Assembly: GCA_034440615.1 (NCBI GenBank)
Contig: JAOTOM010005055.1
Coordinates: forward strand, 496,001 to 560,000
From: Ashinkailepas kermadecensis
Taxonomy: Eukaryota > Arthropoda > Thecostraca > Neolepadidae
Length of the DNA stretch: 64,000 bases
Direction: 5' to 3'
The stretch's first letter is position 1; every line of letters begins with the position of its first letter. Position numbers and translations under genes: made by a program. The notes under the pieces were generated by a model. The model was given only the letters and a program-made list of their open reading frames with translations. It did not search any database and was not told the origin of the DNA. This document shows, piece by piece, positions 23,515 to 34,700 of this stretch.

Positions 23515-24942
23515 CAAGTGGTGTATCTGTACCAATGTCGTGCGACCACCATGTGGACGCGTGCGGGCCGGTCTGCAGGCAAGTGGTGTACCTGTACCAA
23601 TGTCGTGCGACCACCATGTGGACGCGTGCGGGCCGGTCTGCAGGCAAGTGGTGTACCTGTACCAATGTCGTGCGACCACCATGTGGACGCGTGCGGGCCG
23701 GTCTGCAGGCAAGTGGTGTACCTGTACCAATGTCGTGCGACCACCATGTGGACGCGTGCGGGCCGGTCTGCAGGCAAGTGGTGTACCTGTACCAATGTCG
23801 TGCGACCACCATATGGACGCGTGCGGGCCGGTCTGCAGGCAAGTGGTGTACCTGTACCAATGTCGTGCGACCACCATGTGGACGCGTGCGGGCCGGTCTG
23901 CAGGCAAGTGGTGTATCTGTACCAATGTCGTGCGACCACCATGTGGACGCGCGCGGGCCGGTCTGCAGGCAAGTGGTGTACCTGTACCAATGTCTGCGAC
24001 CATCATGTGGACGCGTGCGGGCCGGTCTGCAGGCACGTGGTGTACCTGTACCAATGTCGTGCGACCACCATGTGGACGCGCGCGGGCCGGTCTGCAGGCA
24101 AGTGGTGTATCTGTACCAATGTCGTGCGACCACCATGTGGACGCGTGCGGGCCGGTCTGCAGGCAAGTGGTGTACCTGTACCAATGTCGTGCGACCACCA
24201 TGTGGACGCGTGCGGGCCGGTCTGCAGGCAAGTGGTGTACCTGTACCAATGTCGTGCGACCACCATGTGGACGCGTGCGGGCCGGTCTGCAGGCAAGTGG
24301 TGTACCTGTACCAATGTCGTGCGACCACCATATGGACGCGTGCGGGCCGGTCTGCAGGCAAGTGGTGTACCTGTACCAATGTCGTGCGACCACCATGTGG
24401 ACGCGTGCGGGCCGGTCTGCAGGCAAGTGGTGTACCTGTACCAATGTCGTGCGACCACCATGTGGACGCGTGCGGGCCGGTCTGCAGGCAAGTGGTGTAC
24501 CTGTACCAATGTCGTGCGACCACCATGTGGACGCGTGCGGGCCGGTCTGCAGGCAAGTGGTGTACCTGTACCAATGTCGTGCGACCACCATGTGGACGCG
24601 TGCGGGCCGGTCTGCAGGCAAGTGGTGTACCTGTACCAATGTCGTGCGACCACCATGTGGACGCGTGCGGGCCGGTCTGCAGGCAAGTGGTGTACCTGTA
24701 CCAATGTCGTGCGACCACCATGTGGACGCGTGCGGGCCGGTCTGCAGGCAAGTGGTGTACCTGTACCAATGTCGTGCGACCACCATGTGGACGCGTGCGG
24801 GCCGGTCTGCAGGCAAGTGGTGTACCTGTACCAATGTCGTGCGACCACCATGTGGACGCGTGCGGGCCGGTCTGCAGGCAAGTGGTGTATCTGTACCAAT
24901 GTCGTGCGACCACCATGTGGACGCGTGCGGGCCGGTCTGCAG
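23515..24942 (+). repeat. 65-bp minisatellite at acceptor of exon c
   Basis: About 22 highly similar copies. Each ends GGGCCGGTCTGCAG and begins GCAAGTGGTG; exon c begins GCAAGGGC after the same GGGCCGGTCTGCAG. Thus every copy carries the acceptor. Variation is limited to a few substitutions and a 1-base deletion near 23994. The unit lacks stop codons in all six frames. Confidence 0.97.
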
Positions 24943-25154
24943 GCAAGGGCGCGGCCCTGCGACGCACCCGCTGGCCGCCAAAGGTGCACTACGAGTCGAG
25001 TCGCGGCCAGGTGAAGATCGACGTCGGCACCGAGATGGTGTGCGTGGTGCTGTCGCAGTTCAAGCCGGCGCCGCAGCCGGCAGCTCAGCCGGCGCCGGCA
25101 GAGCCGCAGTCGGCGCCGGCCGCCGAGCCGACCGTGCCGCAGGCCGACATCGAG
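24943..25154 (+). CDS. Unrecognised gene, internal exon c
   Basis: The acceptor is GTCTGCAG|GCAAGG and the donor ATCGAG|GTGAGC. The phase-1 junction with exon b restores Gly. It encodes KGAALRRTRWPPKVHYESS and QVKIDVGTEMVCVVL, then a Pro/Ala/Glu-rich linker (QPAPAEPQSAPAAEPTVP). The linker suggests the folded part ends here. A 65-bp array of about 22 copies, each carrying CTGCAG|GCAAG, runs into the acceptor. Confidence 0.75.
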
Positions 25155-25604
25155 GTGAGCCACCAGGCTGCACTTGTACTTTGAATTCAGACTCGCCAGG
25201 GTGAGGTACAAGCTATGCAATGTGAAGAGCATTGTTCTTAGTTTTTATCAACCATGATATGATATGATATCGCCGGTGTAATTAATTTTTGGCTTGTAAT
25301 TTGTGAGCAACGCAATGGGACTGAAATCTACGTTCATGAGATTCTGACGTTGCCTCCTGCCTTAGATATGTTTCTAGTTGCTAGAATGTAAGGAAATATG
25401 AACGTGGAGAATATAAGAACAGCGCTATGTATTAAAGAGTAAATAAATTCCGATCAAATTATTGTCAGTCAGTGCCATTCGATCGTCTAGTGGGGAGGGG
25501 AGGTAGTATTCCGTAGCCAATTAATGACTGGATGACAATCCAGGAAATACACTGTTTTCTGATAGCGGCTGTGCGCGCTGTTCCCGTGGTGTGAGGTGTG
25601 GTGA

Positions 25605-25626
25605 CGTGTGTGTGTGTGTGTGTGTG
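25605..25626 (+). repeat. (TG)n adjoining acceptor of exon d
   Basis: Eleven TG units followed by CCACAG, the predicted acceptor. It takes the place of most of a normal pyrimidine tract. Confidence 0.9.
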
Positions 25627-25632
25627 CCACAG

Positions 25633-27030
25633 GAGGGGGAGGAGGATGAGGAGGAGGAGAAGGAGACCCCCCAGCAGGCAGCCGTGGTGAACGGCCACGT
25701 GACGGACGGTCCGCTGCCGGCGCAGGGTGCCGCGCCACCCCTGCCGCTGGCCTACGGCACGGTGGTGCGCGACGCCACGCTGCCAGCGCAGATGTTCGCC
25801 GACGACGACCTGGCGGCCGACCAGCTGGCCGAGGTGCAGGACCAGCTGACGCACGTGCTGGACCAGCTGGGCGACGACTCGACCCCGAGCCAGGACGCGA
25901 CCGACGTGTCGGAGCAGTTGGCGGACTTATGCGAGCAGGTGGCCGCCAGCGAGTCGCAATGCGACCCCGACACTGAGCGGCTGGCCGAGCAAACAGGCCC
26001 CCAGACGGCCGGAGCCATGCCGGAGGTGGCCGAAGAAACTGTGTCCGAGACGGTTGGAGAAGTGGTGTCGGAGGCTGTTGAGAAATCACCAGAAACGGTT
26101 GACGACACGGTCGCAAATGTGGATGAGGAAACGGTGCCGGAGGTAACTAATGACACTGTGCCAGATGTAGTTGAGGAAACCGTGCAAGGAATGGTTGAAG
26201 AAGCAGTGTCGGAAATAATTGAAGAAACGGTGCCAGAAGTGGTTGAAGAACCGGCACCGGAAGTGGTGGAAGAGCCAGAGGCAGAAATGGTTGGAGAACC
26301 CGTGTCAGAGGAAGTCCAAGAAACGGTGTCAAAGATGGACGGAGAGGCGGTCCCGGAGACCATGAGTGGTAGCATGAGCGAGGCCTGTGACACGACCGAG
26401 GGTCAGCTGACTGTGGTGCCGGAGAACGTGGCCGAGGGTCAGCTGACTGAGGTGCCGGAGAACATGGCTGAGGGCCGGGCGACTGAAGTGTCTGAGGACA
26501 TGGCCAAGAGTCAGTTGACTATGGTGTCTGAGGACATGGCCGAAGGTCAGGCGACTGAGGTGTCTGAGGACATGACCGATGGTCAGTTGACTGAGGTGTC
26601 TGAGGACATGACCGATGGTCAGTTGACTGAGGTGTCTGAGGACATGACCGATGGTCAGTTGACTGAGGTGTCTGAGGACATGGCTGAGGGCCAGCTGACT
26701 GCAATGCCGGAGGACGTGGCCAAGGGGCGGCTGACTGTGGTGCCGAAGGACGGGGCCGAGGATCAGCTGACTGAGATGTCGGAGGACGTGGCCGACGGCC
26801 AGCTGACTGAGATGTCGGAGGACGTGACCGAGGGCCAGGTGACCATGGTGCCGGGAGACGTGTCCGGGGCGGCTCATCAGACGGAAGGATCTGCCGACGT
26901 GGACCAGCTGGTGGAGCTGCCCGAGCGGCTGATGGCATCTGCCGAGCCGGCCGACGACGAGCAGCCCATGGAGGTGGACGACGAGTCGGACGCCAGTGGA
27001 CGGTCTCGGACGGCGGACGGGCTGGCGTGA
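25633..27030 (+). CDS. Unrecognised gene, terminal exon d: acidic repeat tail
   Basis: The acceptor is GTGCCACAG|GAGGGG, directly after a (TG)n run. The frame joins exon c in phase 0 and ends at TGA, giving 465 codons. The protein is strongly acidic: EGEEDEEEEKE at the start, several VEETVPEVV-like units (about 26030-26330), then 12-residue repeats of type GQLTEVSEDMTD (about 26390-26870), ending in an acidic segment and SRTADGLA. Repeats are multiples of three and in frame. Composition suggests a disordered acidic scaffold or chromatin/cytoskeletal tail, but that is inference. No domain was recognised. Confidence 0.8.
   Translation, partial: EGEEDEEEEKETPQQAAVVNGHVTDGPLPAQGAAPPLPLAYGTVVRDATLPAQMFADDDLAADQLAEVQDQLTHVLDQLGDDSTPSQDATDVSEQLADLCEQVAASESQCDPDTERLAEQTGPQTAGAMPEVAEETVSETVGEVVSEAVEKSPETVDDTVANVDEETVPEVTNDTVPDVVEETVQGMVEEAVSEIIEETVPEVVEEPAPEVVEEPEAEMVGEPVSEEVQETVSKMDGEAVPETMSGSMSEACDTTEGQLTVVPENVAEGQLTEVPENMAEGRATEVSEDMAKSQLTMVSEDMAEGQATEVSEDMTDGQLTEVSEDMTDGQLTEVSEDMTDGQLTEVSEDMAEGQLTAMPEDVAKGRLTVVPKDGAEDQLTEMSEDVADGQLTEMSEDVTEGQVTMVPGDVSGAAHQTEGSADVDQLVELPERLMASAEPADDEQPMEVDDESDASGRSRTADGLA
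26390..26870 (+). repeat. Coding 36-bp minisatellite in exon d
   Basis: About 13 copies of a 12-codon unit of type GQLTEVSEDMTD, with drift between copies and three identical neighbours near 26565-26670. The length is a multiple of three and every copy is open, unlike several of the intronic arrays, so it behaves as protein-coding repeat variation. Confidence 0.85.
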
Positions 27031-29849
27031 CTCGTCCGAGGTCGGAGCGCTGAGCGGCAGCCAGTATTCGCGGGCCTGACCATGGCGCGGGTCTGCCGCT
27101 GACGGGTGGTGGCCAGACTCATCTGAGGGGCGAGATGGTGCGAGGTGGCCGAGGACTAGCGGTCGGATGCGATGCTGCCGAGGACCAGCGGTTGGTTACG
27201 CACCATCGTGAGCTCAGCGTCCTGTGCCGGTATTTGTGAGGCCGCTGCGGCCGCCCAGTCCTGTCCGCGACGCTGCGGCGGTCCAGTCCGTTTCTGAGTG
27301 TACGACTGCTGTCTGGCGCTGGCTCGGGACGCTTCAGCCGATGGTGTTCCTGTCCGTGTGTCAGCCGAGGGGCCGCCTGGTGGCCGATGGTGTGCTGTGT
27401 CCACGCGGAGCAGCCACGATTGGATCGCAGCCGCTCGGACTGGAAGTGGTTCACGTTCAGCACCGTTGGGCTCGGGAGATTGTTTGTAGTTGGCGGCTTG
27501 GGCGGCCCTACCTCAAATTTGTTTATTAAACAAATTTGAGACCACAAACCTGCACTTTGTTGATGGGGTGACATGAAATTTTGCATCCTGGCCTCTCGGC
27601 TTGGTATATCAGTGGCCTGAGGTTTCCGTGATTGGCATTTTCTGGCGGTGCGAGCTGCTTGTGTTACCGAACAGCCTACTAGAATTACGCGACCGCAACG
27701 CGGAGTGTTCAACTTTGGGCCAAAACAGACCGGCCGTGATGTGTCGGTTGTCACCTGGCCGGGGGGGGGGGGAGTTTTGTTCCGTACTCGCTGCTACGCT
27801 GCGCGAAACTTCCACATCGCGTATCGCATAGTCTCGTTCTGACCGGCCGCCGGGCGCCATGAGGCCACCGGTCCCATGTGCGTACGTCCCGTCACAGCCG
27901 ACTGCTGCGGCGTCCGCCCGCCGCCGACATTGCGTGAAGCTGCTCACGCGCCGGCAGCCACCTGTAGTCGCATGCGACTCACACATGCTGTTCCGACTCA
28001 TCTGTGTGTATACCGGCATCGCTGTCACGATTCACCAATATATCATCAAGACATTGATGATGGTGTTTGTTTGCCTGTGTGTGTGCAGGTGTTCCTTGTT
28101 CGGTAGACCCTGTCGCGGCTGCCATAACGCTCGGTGGGGGACATACGATGCCAGTGGCTTTCTGTCTCAACCATTTGGATACTGTAACCGTCCGCACCTC
28201 AGCTTCAGCTGACCGTCCGCTCTTTGTCCGCCATTCAGCTGACCTGGATTTCAAGTTTTTCTCGTAACTTCAACTTTAAGTTAACGCGAGTTAGGTTTTA
28301 GCGGCAGCTCAACTCTTCTTCAATCTTGCTTTTTCTCCGAGAGATTAATCATAGTTCCTCCACTCATTCTTGAAAAGTCATCCCAGCGTGCATCGTCGAA
28401 CAACAAAAACGGTCAGTGCTGTGTACTGTGCTAAACAATGTAAAGTTGACCATGTTGTGATGAGAGCCGATACTGGTGTTACATCTGCCAAGCCTACTGC
28501 ACCTTCCATCATGCATCTGGCAAGCTTACCGTCAGGTGCTACGTCTAACTGGGACGCATGAATCCGCAGTACCGCTGTGAGCAGGCGCGGAGAGAGGCGT
28601 GCCTGAACCCGTGAATGTCCGTGGGAAGTGTGGCGGACCGTCCCTGGTCCCTGTACGACTTAGGACCGATCAGTCCCGCTCCAGGTGGCGGGACGGCACG
28701 GACGTGAAGCACCAGGAGATTCCGAAGTGCGTACTGCTCCAACCCTCCAAATAGTGAGTTGGTTTTGAAACCAATATTGACCGATGCTTGCGAAGGGGGA
28801 TCATATATCACGCAGTATCCCGCGACGGTACGCAGCGAAACTGAACACCAAAATATTGCCGAAACGAAATTTAATGACAAGTTGAGGCGTGATTATCCCC
28901 GTTACAAGTGTCCGAGTGGCAAGTTTGTGCTTGAGAATGGCACGTGACAGGAAGCACATAGGCGGCCACATATTTATACTTCGGATTCATTGACAAATCA
29001 GCATTACTTCAACTTAACACCCAAAGATGCGTGGCTGTGTTTCAAAAGCAAATCATTAAAGCAATCATCAATAAAAACGACTATTTGTACGAATTGATAG
29101 GAAGGTATAACATATATCAATTGAATTCCGCCATCTTCAACCAAACTATATAATATATTAAACATTTTTGCGATCTGAGTTGGCAAAACATGTGCTGCAT
29201 TTACCACATCTGATGCCAATATTACAAAGTGAACTTTGGCACACCGTGAACACCATTACCAAATATATTAAACATCTCTGACATTGGCAGCATGTATTAA
29301 CCCATGGTCGTCCTACCTACAAGCCCCAATAAGTACCAAGCAGTCGACCAGAATCACGGTGCGCGTTCGAACCGAATACACCACGTGTATAGGCAAACAG
29401 CCATTTCCATAGCACACATAACCATTTGAAAAGAAAGGAAAAACAACATGGCAGGCGTGCGGGAGCGATGACGGCACAGATCTCAGTCACAACTTCCGTC
29501 GCTGTTACTGCAGGAGACGTGCGGGAGCCAGACATCATCAACTGTTAACCAAGCTAATCATATCAATGTACCGGCACTAGCATTAACAAGCTTACAACAT
29601 TATTGAAGTCGCAATTGTACAAGCACACTATACCTATATCCCTGTGCTGTAGTAACATTGGGTCAGTATCACTCAGACCGTCACAAATATCAGTGACTGG
29701 CATATGGCTTCAGATCGACGAAAGCCGAGCTTCCACTTCGTCGTCGTCTGCCTGTTAACAGTGGGCCTCGAGCGGCAGAGCGTTACTTGTCGTCGCTGGA
29801 CTACCGCTTTACGAGGCGCCATCAAAGCAACGGACGGTGCCCGGTGGCG
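27031..29849. other. Convergent intergenic region; no further gene recognised
   Basis: Holds the 3' flank of the unknown gene and a G-run near 27760-27770. Several short ORFs overlap on both strands without family resemblance. Possible AATAAA at about 29068 (plus) is too far to assign with confidence. Confidence 0.5.
27512..27540. repeat. Perfect 29-bp palindrome downstream of exon d
   Basis: CTCAAATTTGTTTA and its exact reverse complement are separated by a single T. It lies about 480 bases after the stop of the unknown gene and contains ATTAAA, a weak polyadenylation-signal variant. Could be a 3'-end hairpin or a small fold-back. Confidence 0.9.
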
Positions 29850-31330
29850 ACGGCATTCCTGGCCCCGACATAGGTCCCGTCACACCCCCGACACTGCGCT
29901 ACTGCACCTCCCTCAGTCTGAGGCTGTGACCGCGGCCCCGACACCTACTGCCTCCCTGAGGCTGTGACCGCGGCCCCGACACAGGTCACCTCACACCACC
30001 GACACTGCGCTACTGCACCTCCCTCAGTCTGAGGCTGTGACCGCGGCCCCGACATAGGTCCCGTCACACCCCGACACTGCGCTACTGCACCTCCCTCAGT
30101 CTGAGGCTGTGACCGCGGCCCCGACATAGGTCCCGTCACACCCCGACACTGCGCTACTGCACCTCCCTCAGTCTGAGGCTGTGACCGCGGCCCCGACATA
30201 GGTCCCGTCACACCCCGACACTGCGCTACTGCACCTCCCTCAGTCTGAGGCTGTGACCGCGGCCCCGACATAGGTCCCGTCACACCCCGACACTGCGCTA
30301 CTGCACCTCCCTCAGTCTGAGGCTGTGACCGCGGCCCCGACATAGGTCCCGTCACACCCCCGACACTGCGCTACTGCACCTCCCTCAGTCTGAGGCTGTG
30401 ACCGCGGCCCCGACATAGGTCCCGTCACACCCCGACACTGCGCTACTGCACCTCCCTCAGTCTGAGGCTGTGACCGCGGCCCCGACACAGGTCACCTCAC
30501 ACCCCGACACTGCGCTACTGCACCTCCCTCAGTCTGAGGCTGTGACCGCGGCCCCGACATAGGTCCCGTCACACCCCGACACTGCGCTACTGCACCTCCC
30601 TCAGTCTGAGGCTGTGACCGCGGCCCCGACATAGGTCCCGTCACACCCCGACACTGCGCTACTGCACCTCCTCAGTCTGAGGCTGTGACCGCGGCCCCGA
30701 CATAGGTCCCGTCACACCCCCGACACTGCGCTACTGCACCTCCCTCAGTCTGAGGCTGTGACCGCGGCCCCGACATAGGTCCCGTCACACCCCCGACACT
30801 GCGCTACTGCACCTCCCTCAGTCTGAGGCTGTGACCGCGGCCCCGACATAGGTCCCGTCACACCCCCGACACTGCGCTACTGCACCTCCCTCAGTCTGAG
30901 GCTGTGACCGCGGCCCCGACATAGGTCCCGTCACACCCCCCACACCCCCCTCTCCCCCCTCCCGTCTGAGGCTGTGACCGCGGCCCCGACATAGGTCCCG
31001 TCACACCCCGACACTGCGCTACTGCACCTCCTCAGTCTGAGGCTGTGCCCCCCCAACCCCGACACTGCGCTACTGCACCTCCCTCAGTCTGAGGCTGTGA
31101 CCGCGGCCCCGACATAGGTCCCGTCACACCCCGACACTGCGCTACTGCACCTCCCTCAGTCTGAGGCTGTGACCGCGGCCCCGACATAGGTCCCGTCACA
31201 CCCCCGACACTGCGCTACTGCACCTCCCTCAGTCTGAGGCTGTGACCGCGGCCCCGACATAGGTCCCGTCACACCCCCGACACTGCGCTACTGCACCTCC
31301 CTCAGTCTGAGGCTGTGACCGCGGCCCCGA
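29850..31330 (-). repeat. 72-bp minisatellite at RINT1 stop codon / 3' end
   Basis: About 20 copies of a 72-bp unit. Read on the RINT1 strand it includes a copy of the coding end, TGTCGGTGGTGTGAGGTGAC in the best-matching copies (e.g. near 29990), against the real exon end at 31342. Most copies are changed at the stop region. Interior stretches at 30935-30965 and 31045-31060 are C-rich and degenerate and look like assembly or sequencing error. Confidence 0.92.
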
Positions 31331-31341
31331 CACAGGTCACC

Positions 31342-31749
31342 TCACACCACCGACATTGCAGTCCTGCGCTGCAGCACCTCCAGTGCCTCGTGTACGCCGA
31401 GACCGTGCACGCCGGTCTCCGCCAGTGCGCGCAGGCCGCTCTCGGGCTGGTGGGTGAGCGCGTCTCGCAGCAGCAGAGCGGAGCCGGTGGGCAGCGTCAT
31501 CAGGCTGCAGGCGGCCAGCAGCGGCCGCAGCGCCAGCTCGGGCCGTCCCGGCAGCTCGGCGAACACGGTCAGCACGCCGCACGTCACGTCCTGCCGCAGC
31601 TGCGCACCGCCCGCCGCGCTGAACCGGTTGGCCATCACCAACTCGTCGTAGAGGAAGTCGCAGAATCGTTCGGCCAGGCGGCGGCAGGCAACGACCAGCA
31701 CGGCCGCCGCCAGCGACGACTTGAGCTTGTGCACACACTCGGTCAGCGC
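31342..31749 (-). CDS. RINT1: RINT1 exon 8 (terminal)
   Basis: The acceptor is GTTGACAG|GCGCTG. It encodes ALTECVHKLKSSLAAAVL, YDELVMANRFSAAGGAQL and GSALLLRDAL, corresponding to the C-terminal TIP20-domain block 'IILANHFNEGGAAQLQFDM ... GSALLLKDVL'. The stop is TGA after TAMSVV. The stop and the bases after it are copied in the 72-bp array that follows. No clear AATAAA signal was seen on this strand within the array. Confidence 0.9.
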   Translation of the reverse strand, partial: ALTECVHKLKSSLAAAVLVVACRRLAERFCDFLYDELVMANRFSAAGGAQLRQDVTCGVLTVFAELPGRPELALRPLLAACSLMTLPTGSALLLRDALTHQPESGLRALAETGVHGLGVHEALEVLQRRTAMSVV

Positions 31750-34700
31750 CTGTCAACACGGAAGGTCGTCACGGACGCACTCGGTCAGCATCTGTCAACA
31801 CCAGAACGTCGTCACGGACACACTCGGTCAGCACCGGCCAGCACCGGAACATCGTCACGGACACACACTCGGTGAGCAGCATCGAAAGGTCGTGTCGGAC
31901 ACACACTCGGCCAGCACCGGAACGTCGTCACGGATGGTGCTGCCACTTTGGCGCAGCAATTCAGGTGCAAAATTGCATAACAAAGAACTAAACAGAGAAC
32001 GCACTTCCGAGATAATACCTGTTTCAGAAGGAAACCAGGGTCGCAGTAGCTCAGTCGGTTGGACTTTTGATCGCAAGATTGTGGGTTGTAAGTCCACAAC
32101 CGGAGGAATTACCTAGTCCACCTGCGACCAATCGGCGTGAGAGGTTGGCGTCACTATATGACCTAGCAAACGAATGCGTCGTAAAAGAACTCAAGGTTCT
32201 TCTTCAGAAGAAAACCAATAATCACCAGGGGAAAGCGCGCTTATTTGGATCTGGCATACTGTAACGGAGTTGGTTTTCTGGACACATGAGTTTCAGAAAT
32301 TTAGCCCCTCCCCACAGTACGCCTGTCGCGACGGGCTCCGGCAGATACCAGGCGCCAGTCTGTCTAGCTGCTTACGTCGGCACGGCACCGACCGCCGGCT
32401 TTGTACGCCGGCTCGGCACGGCACCGACCCTCCCCCTTTCCGGCCGACACGCGGCACCTCGGGTCTGAGGGATGGGTATTGTGCTGCAGGTGTGACCTCG
32501 ATGTACTGCCGCCGTCTGACGGCGTGACCTCGATGTACTGCCGCCGTCTGACGGCATGACCTCGACGCACGGCCGACGTCTTCAGATGATGAAATGTCAG
32601 TGGGTAATGTGATTGTCAACAGGTCTATTCTGAGAGCTACAATTGGGCAGGTTTGCAAGTACATGAGTGGTGTGACAGTCGTCTGACAAGACGAGTGCAG
32701 TGGTATGATAGCGGTACGACTGTGATGTGACAGGTCCTTGTCACTGTGGCGATCCTACGTCGCTACTGTCTCGAGTGCAGTGTGTATGTGTGGGGTGACA
32801 GATAGGATGGACGTCATACCCCGTAGCTGATGTTAGATGTGTATCTGTGACATCAGGTGAGTCTGTGATGTCAGGTGAGTCTGTGATGTTAGATGTGTAT
32901 CTGTGATGTGAGATGTGAGTCCGTAAGGCCAGTGCATCTGTGATGTCAATTGTGTGTAATGTAGAATGTGTCTGTGATGTCAGGTGTGGTGTCAGGTACG
33001 TAAGGACAAGTGCATGTCTAAGACTATGCATGAGTATACGGTTTATGAATGTAATGGTGACATATTATAATGGCTAACTACTGGGTGAATGGTACCCAAT
33101 AGCTTGGGTCTTGGATTGGATGTCAAATGCCAGATGTCAGTGAGCTGCGGTGATTTGACTGTCGAGTATCGCTATTGTGTCAGGCGCTGTGTCGCCAGAC
33201 CAGTCTGCAGTGCGGCGCCTCTGTCAGTCGGGCGACGTTATTATGGATCACCACCACCGGACACCACATTAGTCGGGCGACGTTATTATGGTGTCCGATG
33301 ATGTGCTGAGACAGCACCGATTCCCACGTGAGGCCGAAGCTCTGGATGCTACCAGAGACGACTATGATCTATGATGCTGTGGAATGTCTCTGATGTCTCA
33401 GAGGGACGGCGCGCCCGCCGTTGCAGTAAAGTTCACAGAGTGCGAGCCATTGTTCTATGTAGGCGACAGTTCATGGCTGGCCGGGCTACAGTTCATGGCT
33501 GGCCGGGACTGACGCCCTGGGATGCGACGCAGTCAGTCGCGTGATAGTCACATGCTCTGGTGATATCAGGGGAAGAGCAACCCCCACTGGATGGGGGCGT
33601 AAACCGTCACGTGACCTGTGCGTCACGTGACCGTGGCGTTGGCTGTCGAGTTTAGCTGGCGCGGAGCTGAGGGCTCCGGGGAGGAGACGAGAGCCAGCTC
33701 TCGGCCAGGCAGGTCGGCCCGGCAGGCCGGCCAGCCGAGGCTATAGAGCACTCGCGGCCGAGCAGTCGTCGAAGGCGGCTGGCCGCCTTCGGCCAGCCGC
33801 CATGGCCCATCTCTTCGGTGTTGGAGGTACGTGGGACTCTGACTGAGAGTCACTGTCTGTCTGTGTGAACGTGAGATGTAGTCGCTTGAATACTTGAACG
33901 TACAGCGCAATTGAAGACCATCCGGTGTGTGAACTAGGTCGTCTGATCTTTGATGCTTCGTTGAACGCTGGAACTAGTTAATGAGAGATGGGAGGCTGAG
34001 CCGATGTGCCATGATGTGAACGATGTTTAACAAGATATGATTGATAAGATGTATGGTGAGTGTCAAGATGTATTGTGGCCCTGTGAATGTTGAGCTGAAT
34101 GGTGAGCGCTGATATGTATGGTGGCCAGAAAACAGATGTATGAAGATGTGACCATTGAGATGTATGTTGGCCAATGAGGGTTGTATATCAAGAGGTGGGA
34201 TGGCCCGGTTAATTGTCGTCTGCCAAGCCGTTGAAGCTGTTTGTCGTTTAAAAGATACTATTGTATTACTTTGTCTATCACGCTGCACTATTGAAACCTG
34301 AATAATTATCGCCATTTGTCTGCTAATTAATGGCACAAATAAAAGTGCTGGATTTGCGGTGCCTATCACGAGATGTGCTGATCAGAGCTCTAACATGAGC
34401 CATTGAATTTACACCCGGGGTTTAACGTCAACGTTGAGGTCTGCTAGTTATATCACTTGCCAAAATAAGTTTTGCCTAGACATCTGCGAAATGTCTGATA
34501 AGTGCTGGAGAGCAGGAACTTCATTACAATACTGAGATGCTAAGTTGTTGCGAAGACGAGCAAAACGATTGTATTTTCTTTGCTGTGTACCAATTTGTAT
34601 TCAATCAAAATCCCTATTTTATCATGTACTATGTCGGACAACATCGGAGCCCATGGACACAGGCAGCGCCAGGACCGTGACCCTTGCTAAGAGTGCTGAG

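Noticed and set aside
23447..25204. Long ORFs in all six frames (400-585 residues)
   Set aside because: Product of a 65-bp stop-free repeat. Only 24943-25154 has non-repetitive coding character.
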